From NCBI RefSeq assembly GCF_035961655.1, contig NZ_CP108393.1, positions 2,211,001-2,275,000 of the forward strand: DNA of 64,000 nucleotides, in the 5' to 3' direction. Below are positions 57,002 to 64,000 of the stretch, piece after piece (positions within the stretch are counted from its first letter, which is position 1; every line of letters begins with the position of its first letter). The notes beneath the pieces are model-generated. The model searched no databases. It saw only the letters and a list, made by a program, of their open reading frames with translations, and had not been told where the DNA came from. The position numbers and the translations under genes were made by a program. The stretch is from Streptomyces sp. NBC_01317. Its GTDB lineage: Bacteria > Actinomycetota > Actinomycetes > Streptomycetales > Streptomycetaceae.

Positions 57002-59653
57002 ATGGCGGAGCCGGGTATCGACACGCGTACGAGGAGTTCTGTGATCACCGCCCGGGCGGCTGCCACCTTCGAACCGGTCGGGCGGTCCGTCGCGATCGCC
57101 CGCGCCTTTGTCCGCGACACCCTCCAGGGCTGGGGATACTCCGACGTCGTGGACGACGCGGTCGTTCTCACCAGCGAACTCGTCACCAACGCCGTGGTCC
57201 ATGCCGGTACCTCCGCCGATGTCCTCTGCCTCCGTACGGAAGACGGGGTCCGCGTCGAGGTCGCCGACCGCTACCCCGAGCGCGAGGTGCCCATACAGGG
57301 CACAGGACACGCGTTCGCCAGCACCGACAGCGAGAACGGCCGGGGACTGCTCCTCTGCGCGGCCCTCGCCTCCCGCTGGGGCGTCGAATACACGCCCACG
57401 TACAAACAGGTCTGGTTCCAGCTCGACCTTCCCGAACGCGCGATCGGCACCCGCTCCGCCGGCCCCGTCCTCCCCACCAGCATGCTCCCCGTCGCCGACG
57501 AACGCGTGCGGGTCGCCGTCGTCCAGATCGACGCCACAGGCACCGTCGCCGGCTGGAACGAGGACGCAGAACAGCTCTTCGGACACCCCGCCGAGAAGGT
57601 CGTCGGCAAACCCCTCACCGACTTCGCGGCCTGGCCGCACACCCCCGGCCTCGGCACCGGCATCGCCGAAGCCCTCCGGCTCTCCCGCTGGGAGGGCAGC
57701 TACGGCATGCGCGTCGCCGACGGCCGGGTGATCGCCGTCTACGCCTCCCACCTCAGGGTCCGCGACACCCACGGCGAACCGTCCACGGTCTGCCTCCTCG
57801 TACGGGACTACGAGCGCGCGGTCATCCAGACCCCGCCCCGAGCCCCCTCCACGGAGGCGGGCTCCGAGAACCGCGCGGCCGACCCCTTCGAGGTCTTCAT
57901 CGGCTCCCCCGCCCCCGACGACCTCGACGGGCTCCTCCAGCGCACCGTCGAACGCGCCCGCGACATGCTCGACGGCGACTCCGCCTTCCTCCTGCTCGCC
58001 ACCGACGACGAGACAGAACTGGAAGTACGCGCCAGCACCGGCCTGCCCTCCGCCCGCCAGCGCTTCGCCCGCGTCCCCGTGGAGGCCGGCACGGGCCGGT
58101 ACGGCTCCGCCCGCATGCCGGCCGTCCACGAGGACCTCATCGCCGTCCCCGGGGCCGTCCCGCTCCTCGGCGGCACCGGCATGCGCTCCGTCGTCACCGT
58201 CCCCCTCAAGGTCGAGGGCCGCCTCACCGGCTCCCTCGGCGTCGCCGCCGAAGCCGCGGGCCGCTACTCGAACGAAGAGGCACTGCGCCTCCAGTTCGCC
58301 GCCGACCGCATCGCTCTGGCCGTCGAATCGGCCCGCCTCGGCGAACTCGAACGCCTCCGCCGAGGCTCCCTGTCCTTCCTCGTCGAGGCCTCCGACCTGC
58401 TCGCCGGCACCCTGGACCGCGACCAGACCCTCGCCCTCATGGCCCAGATGACCGTCCCCACCCTCGCCACCTGGTGCGCCGTCTACACCATCGCCGACCA
58501 GTCCTCCGACCCGTACCTCTCCTACGTCCTGCACGAGGACGAGGAACGCATCGACGGCCTCAAGGCCCTCCTCGCCAAGATCGACCCGCCAGAACCGGTC
58601 CCCACCCCCGGCGCCCGCGTCTGGACCGCCCCCGCCGCGGCGGCCCACGAAGCGGCCCTCCGCACCTCGATGCGGGAGCTGGGCGGCGGCTCCGCACCGG
58701 TCTCCTCCGGCATCGGCACGACCCTCGCGACCGCGGCCGCCGTCGGCGGCGAGACCGTGGTCCTGCCCCTGGTGGCCCGTAACCGCGTCATCGGCATGCT
58801 GACCCTCGGCAAGCCCTCCGACGACCACTTCCGCCAGGAGATCCTCGAACTCGCCGAAGACCTCTCCCGCCGGGCCGCCCTCGCCCTGGACAACGCCCGC
58901 CTCTACTCCGAGCGCACCGCGATCAGCCAGGCCCTGCAACGCAGCCTGCTGCCCCCGGGCCTCCCCCAGATCCCCGGCGTCGAGGTCGAGGTCATCTACC
59001 GCGCGGCCGGCGAGGGCAACGAGGTGGGCGGCGACTTCTACGACCTGTTCCCCATCCGGGACGGCGCGTACGGCTTCGCCATCGGCGACGTCTGCGGTAC
59101 GGGCCCCGAGGCCGCGGCCGTCACCGGCCTCGCCCGCCATGCCCTGCGCTTGCTCGCCCGCGAGGGCTTCGCGGGACCCGCCGTACTGGAACGGCTGAAC
59201 ACCGCCATCCTCGACGAGGGCGCCCGCAGCCGCTTCCTCACCCTGCTCTACGGGGAGTTGTGGCCCCAGGAGGACGGCAGCGCGGTCCTCAAGATCGTCT
59301 GTGCCGGCCACCCCCTCCCGTTGCGCCTGCGCCCCGACGGCACGGTCGAACCGGCGGCGGAACCACAGCCGTTGCTCGGTGTCATGGAGGATCTGGAGCT
59401 GTACGAACAGGTGATCACCCTCGATCCGGGGGACGTCCTGCTCTGCGTCACGGACGGCGTCACCGAACGCCGCGAGGGCACAAGGATGTTGGGCGACGAC
59501 GGCCTGGCGGACGTCCTGGCCACCTGTACGGGCCTCACGGCGGGCGCGGTCGCGTCGCGCATCCTGCGCGCGGTGGAGCGTTTCGCGGCGGAACCGGCCT
59601 CGGACGACATGGCGATCCTGACCCTCCGCATCCCGGAACCGCACCTGGCCTAG
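57002..59653 (+). CDS. osaC: Multidomain SigB-pathway regulator OsaC
   Basis: 883-residue cytosolic regulator. Order: N-terminal HATPase of the anti-sigma-factor/RsbW type (LTSELVTNAVVHAG, VADRYPE, GRGLLLCAALASRWG), PAS (VRVAVVQIDATGTVAGWNEDAEQLFGH), two GAF-like domains (about 300-430 and 470-610), and a C-terminal PP2C/SpoIIE phosphatase (EVGGDFYDLFPIRDG, IGDVCGTGPEAAAVTGLARHALRLL, VTDGVTERRE). The kinase-plus-phosphatase layout matches OsaC of S. coelicolor, which returns SigB activity to baseline after osmotic shock. ATG at 57002; the frame extends upstream but those residues are not domain-like. Divergent from osaA, 269 bp apart. Confidence 0.92.
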   Translation: MAEPGIDTRTRSSVITARAAATFEPVGRSVAIARAFVRDTLQGWGYSDVVDDAVVLTSELVTNAVVHAGTSADVLCLRTEDGVRVEVADRYPEREVPIQGTGHAFASTDSENGRGLLLCAALASRWGVEYTPTYKQVWFQLDLPERAIGTRSAGPVLPTSMLPVADERVRVAVVQIDATGTVAGWNEDAEQLFGHPAEKVVGKPLTDFAAWPHTPGLGTGIAEALRLSRWEGSYGMRVADGRVIAVYASHLRVRDTHGEPSTVCLLVRDYERAVIQTPPRAPSTEAGSENRAADPFEVFIGSPAPDDLDGLLQRTVERARDMLDGDSAFLLLATDDETELEVRASTGLPSARQRFARVPVEAGTGRYGSARMPAVHEDLIAVPGAVPLLGGTGMRSVVTVPLKVEGRLTGSLGVAAEAAGRYSNEEALRLQFAADRIALAVESARLGELERLRRGSLSFLVEASDLLAGTLDRDQTLALMAQMTVPTLATWCAVYTIADQSSDPYLSYVLHEDEERIDGLKALLAKIDPPEPVPTPGARVWTAPAAAAHEAALRTSMRELGGGSAPVSSGIGTTLATAAAVGGETVVLPLVARNRVIGMLTLGKPSDDHFRQEILELAEDLSRRAALALDNARLYSERTAISQALQRSLLPPGLPQIPGVEVEVIYRAAGEGNEVGGDFYDLFPIRDGAYGFAIGDVCGTGPEAAAVTGLARHALRLLAREGFAGPAVLERLNTAILDEGARSRFLTLLYGELWPQEDGSAVLKIVCAGHPLPLRLRPDGTVEPAAEPQPLLGVMEDLELYEQVITLDPGDVLLCVTDGVTERREGTRMLGDDGLADVLATCTGLTAGAVASRILRAVERFAAEPASDDMAILTLRIPEPHLA

Positions 59654-59665
59654 GGCGTGTTCGGC

Positions 59666-59695
59666 CCGGCCGCAGGCACGATGACCCGCGGCCGG
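59666..59695. terminator. Hairpin between convergent osaC and FG-GAP gene
   Basis: CCGGCCGC and its complement around a 14-nt loop, 12 bp after the osaC stop and 14 bp from the convergent stop. Only 56 bp separate the two genes. Confidence 0.45.
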
Positions 59696-59709
59696 ACGCG
59701 AGGCTACGG

Positions 59710-61116
59710 TCAGTGGTGGAACGCGGACCCGAAACGCGCGCCGGTGAGGGGTGCGGCGAGCGTCCCGGGACCGAAGGACACGGAACCGGTCGCGGTGAGA
59801 CCGGAGGCGGTGCCGGGGAAGACCCACACGGACCCGTTGCCGCTGTTCTCCGCGGGCGCACCGACGGCGACGTACGTACCGACGACGGCGGTACGGGTGC
59901 CGAACCGGTCACCGTTCTCGGCCGCGCCGGGCACCCCGGCCGTGTCCTGGCTGAACGACTGGGCGCCGGTGCCGGTGACCCCGGCCGCGCTTCCCCGCAG
60001 GACGGTGAAGTTGCCCGCGTCGGTCACCGCGCCCAGGTCCTCGCCGGGGACCCCGGCGACCACGTCCGCGTAACCGTCGCCGGTGACATCACCGACGGAG
60101 ACGTCGGTGCCGAAGCGGTCGCCGCTCTCCCCCGTCCCGGGGACGTCGGCGGTGTCCTGGCCGATGAGGGTGGCGCGCGGCGCGAGCCCACTCGCCGTGC
60201 CCCGCACCACACCCACCAGACCGCCTCCCGCTGCCGTCGGGCGGCCGAAGACGACATCCTGCCGGCCGTCGACGTCGACGTCGCCGAGGGCGATGCTGTC
60301 CACGGACGCGGTGTCGGGGGAAGCGATGAACTCCCCTGCCACCAGGCCGTTCTCCGTACCCTTGAACAGCCGCAGCCGGGGCGGCGGGGCCGTCCCGCCG
60401 CCGTCCGAGTCCCAGGAACCACTGCTGACCACGAGGTCGGTCGTACCGTCGCCGTCCACGTCACCGGCTTCCATCGCGTACACGGGGACGTCCACGTCGA
60501 CGAGGGGTCCGGTGCGGGCCGCGCCGCCGTCGCGGGTGAAAGGCCCGTACCGCGTCTGATAGGCCGTCGCCAGGTCCAGGTGTCCGTCCCCGTCGAAGTC
60601 TCCGGCGCGGGTCTCCGCCCGGCCCTCGCCGATGTTGGCGGCGGTGGCGAGCCCGCCCACGCCTCCCCAGAGGACGGTGTGCAGCCCGACGTCCGGCGTG
60701 CTGCCGATGTCCTCGCCGGGGGTGCCGACGATCAGGTCGGTGAACCCGTCGTCGTCCAGGTCGGCAGCCGTGAGGTGGGTGCCGAAGCCGTCGCCGGCCT
60801 CCGAGGTGCCGGGGATCGCGTAGCGGTCCTGACTGATGATCTGTCGCTTGACGCCGTCGGGGCCGTCGGCCATGCCGTACACAACGGCGAGGTACCCGGC
60901 GCCGGCCTGGCCGTTGACGGTGCCACCCGGGGCGGCGATCGCCACGTCGGGGTATCCGTCACCGTCGAAGTCGGCCCGCGTGGACACCGAGGCGTCGAGG
61001 ACCCGGGCGCCGGCGGGGTTGTCTTCGGCGTACGACACCGCGGGCGCGGCCCCCGTCACGGCGATGACGACGGCGGCGACAGCGGCGGCGGACAGGTGCG
61101 ATCTATGGGAGGACAA
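59710..61116 (-). CDS. Secreted FG-GAP/VCBS repeat protein
   Basis: 468-residue exported beta-propeller-type protein. Signal peptide (LSAAAVAAVVIAVTGAAPAVSYA, cleavage near residue 30). At least six Ca2+-binding FG-GAP loops: DFDGDGYPDVAIAAPGG, DLDDDGFTDLIVGTPGED, DFDGDGHLDLATAYQ, DVDGDGTTDLVVSSGS, DVDVDGRQDVVFGRP and DVTGDGYADVVAGVPGED; a final DRFGT blade lacks the acidic loop. No catalytic domain. The start is a TTG at 61116 with AAGGGG 8 nt upstream. First gene downstream of the rRNA-tRNA unit but beyond its terminator. Probable extracellular binding or surface role. Confidence 0.87.
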   Translation of the reverse strand: MSSHRSHLSAAAVAAVVIAVTGAAPAVSYAEDNPAGARVLDASVSTRADFDGDGYPDVAIAAPGGTVNGQAGAGYLAVVYGMADGPDGVKRQIISQDRYAIPGTSEAGDGFGTHLTAADLDDDGFTDLIVGTPGEDIGSTPDVGLHTVLWGGVGGLATAANIGEGRAETRAGDFDGDGHLDLATAYQTRYGPFTRDGGAARTGPLVDVDVPVYAMEAGDVDGDGTTDLVVSSGSWDSDGGGTAPPPRLRLFKGTENGLVAGEFIASPDTASVDSIALGDVDVDGRQDVVFGRPTAAGGGLVGVVRGTASGLAPRATLIGQDTADVPGTGESGDRFGTDVSVGDVTGDGYADVVAGVPGEDLGAVTDAGNFTVLRGSAAGVTGTGAQSFSQDTAGVPGAAENGDRFGTRTAVVGTYVAVGAPAENSGNGSVWVFPGTASGLTATGSVSFGPGTLAAPLTGARFGSAFHH

Positions 61117-61266
61117 GGCAAACCCCTTGGGATGGCGAGCGGTTGGCCGCGATTCTCACGCGCTCGGCACCAACAAGACCAGCACCGGGCCTCAAGGGTT
61201 GTACGCCGCCCGGACACCTCACGTTCACCTGGACCCACCCGGCCGGCCTCACCACGGGCACAACGC

Positions 61267-61302
61267 AAAGAAGGCCCCCGCCAGAGGCGGGGGCCGTCTT
61301 TT
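61267..61302 (-). terminator. Terminator after tRNA-Thr (rRNA operon end)
   Basis: A perfect 10-bp stem GGCCCCCGCC / GGCGGGGGCC with a 3-nt loop, extended by AAAGA/TCTTT flanks. On the minus strand it follows the tRNA by 6 nt and ends in TTCTTTG. Confidence 0.85.
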
Positions 61303-61308
61303 CCAACA

Positions 61309-61384
61309 TGGAGCCCCAATGCGGAATCGAACCGCAGACCTTCTCCTTACCATGGAGACGCTCTACCGACTGAGCTATTGGGGC
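61309..61384 (-). tRNA. tRNA-Thr (anticodon GGT)
   Basis: A 76-nt cloverleaf on the minus strand: acceptor GCCCCAA/TTGGGGC, D-arm GCTC...GAGC, anticodon stem TCTCC/GGAGA with loop ATGGTAA (anticodon GGT, reads ACC and ACU), T-arm TGCGG TTCGATT CCGCA. The discriminator is T rather than the usual A, and CCA is encoded. It follows 5S rRNA by 50 nt, so it is likely a distal gene of the rRNA operon. Confidence 0.95.
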
Positions 61385-61389
61385 TTGAA

Positions 61390-61423
61390 GAATTGCCCCG
61401 CACCATGAGGCGCGGGGCAATTC
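61390..61423 (-). other. Hairpin between 5S rRNA and tRNA-Thr
   Basis: GAATTGCCCCGC and its exact complement around a 10-nt loop. It starts 11 nt after 5S and ends 5 nt before the tRNA, with no U tract. Could be an RNase III-type processing stem or an attenuator before the tRNA. Confidence 0.6.
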
Positions 61424-61434
61424 CTGCAAAGATT

Positions 61435-61553
61435 GTTCGGCGGCGTCCTACTCTCCCACAGGGTCCCCCCTGCAGTACCATCGGCGCTACGAGGCTTAGC
61501 TTCCGGGTTCGGAATGTAACCGGGCGTTTCCCTCACGCAATGACCACCGAAAC
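61435..61553 (-). rRNA. 5S ribosomal RNA
   Basis: About 119 nt, 5' end GTTTCGGTGGTCATTGCG, internal CCCGGTTACATTCCGAACCC with the conserved CGAAC loop, 3' end complementary to the 5' end. End positions are approximate by 1-2 nt. Confidence 0.95.
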
Positions 61554-61632
61554 ACTATGAAGACATCGAAAAGCTGGATGACAACACGGCTCTTCGTTAC
61601 TTCAGAACTAACACAGTGGACGCGAGCAACTG

Positions 61633-64000
<2,368 letters not shown>

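Noticed and set aside
61309..61384. tRNA-Thr 3' end as an integration (att) site
   Set aside because: No integrase, direct repeat of the tRNA end or foreign-looking DNA lies downstream within the window.

Overview
The window is high-GC chromosomal DNA of a Streptomyces species or very close relative. The evidence is very strong G/C bias at third codon positions, gene content such as a ClgR ending in Ala-Ala, OsaA/OsaB/OsaC, GluR-GluK next to gluABCD and a DpsC-type Dps, and the rarity of TTA codons. From memory, the gene order matches the conserved core around recA-ftsK-rrn in Streptomyces coelicolor. I see no prophage, insertion sequence, integrase or CRISPR array.

Layout. 1-3.05 kb: the end of an NRPS-independent siderophore locus (IucA/IucC synthetase, cut by the window edge, plus a diaminobutyrate-type aminotransferase). 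3.3-16.5 kb: a secreted serine protease, then mostly minus-strand housekeeping genes (hflX, an M1 peptidase, rshA, dapF, miaA, miaB) with small conserved proteins and an orphan TAXI solute-binding protein. 16.5-22.4 kb: a glutamate module, with the GluR-GluK two-component system divergent from the gluABCD ABC transporter. 22.6-28.9 kb: an accessory patch with an FAD monooxygenase, a cysteine-rich leader peptide, a cysteine dioxygenase, a rhodanese, and an orphan FtsX-type permease with its winged-helix regulator. Two genes here carry TTA codons. 28.9-36.8 kb: recX and recA with two recognisable DNA-damage promoters, two tiny membrane proteins, an MFS exporter, a YnfA protein, an AI-2E family permease, DUF3046, AzlD/AzlC and an AraC regulator. 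36.9-50.1 kb: a giant Lhr helicase, DpsC, then the actinobacterial ftsK / HTH-membrane protein / rimO / pgsA / cinA / clgR cluster. 50.3-59.7 kb: the osmostress module osaB-osaA, divergent from osaC. 59.7-64 kb: a secreted FG-GAP protein, a tRNA-Thr, 5S rRNA and the 3' two thirds of a 23S rRNA, all on the minus strand.

Functional links. GluR-GluK probably senses glutamate and drives gluABCD; a three-unit 11-bp direct repeat between them is a good operator candidate, and the neighbouring TAXI protein may feed ligand to GluK. The leader peptide, cysteine dioxygenase and rhodanese look like one cysteine-responsive transcript. recA has both a LexA box and a PafBC-type (RecA-NDp) promoter. OsaA/OsaB/OsaC is the known osmoadaptation system; OsaA carries ten copies of a 92-residue HAMP unit at an exact 276-bp period.

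Most of the window is well-conserved core. The points most worth a second look are the leaderless cysteine leader peptide, the glutamate control region with the TAXI neighbour, the TTA-containing patch, the apparently degenerate synthetase site of RshA and the overlapping small membrane genes near recA. No wholly new multi-gene system could be demonstrated from sequence alone.
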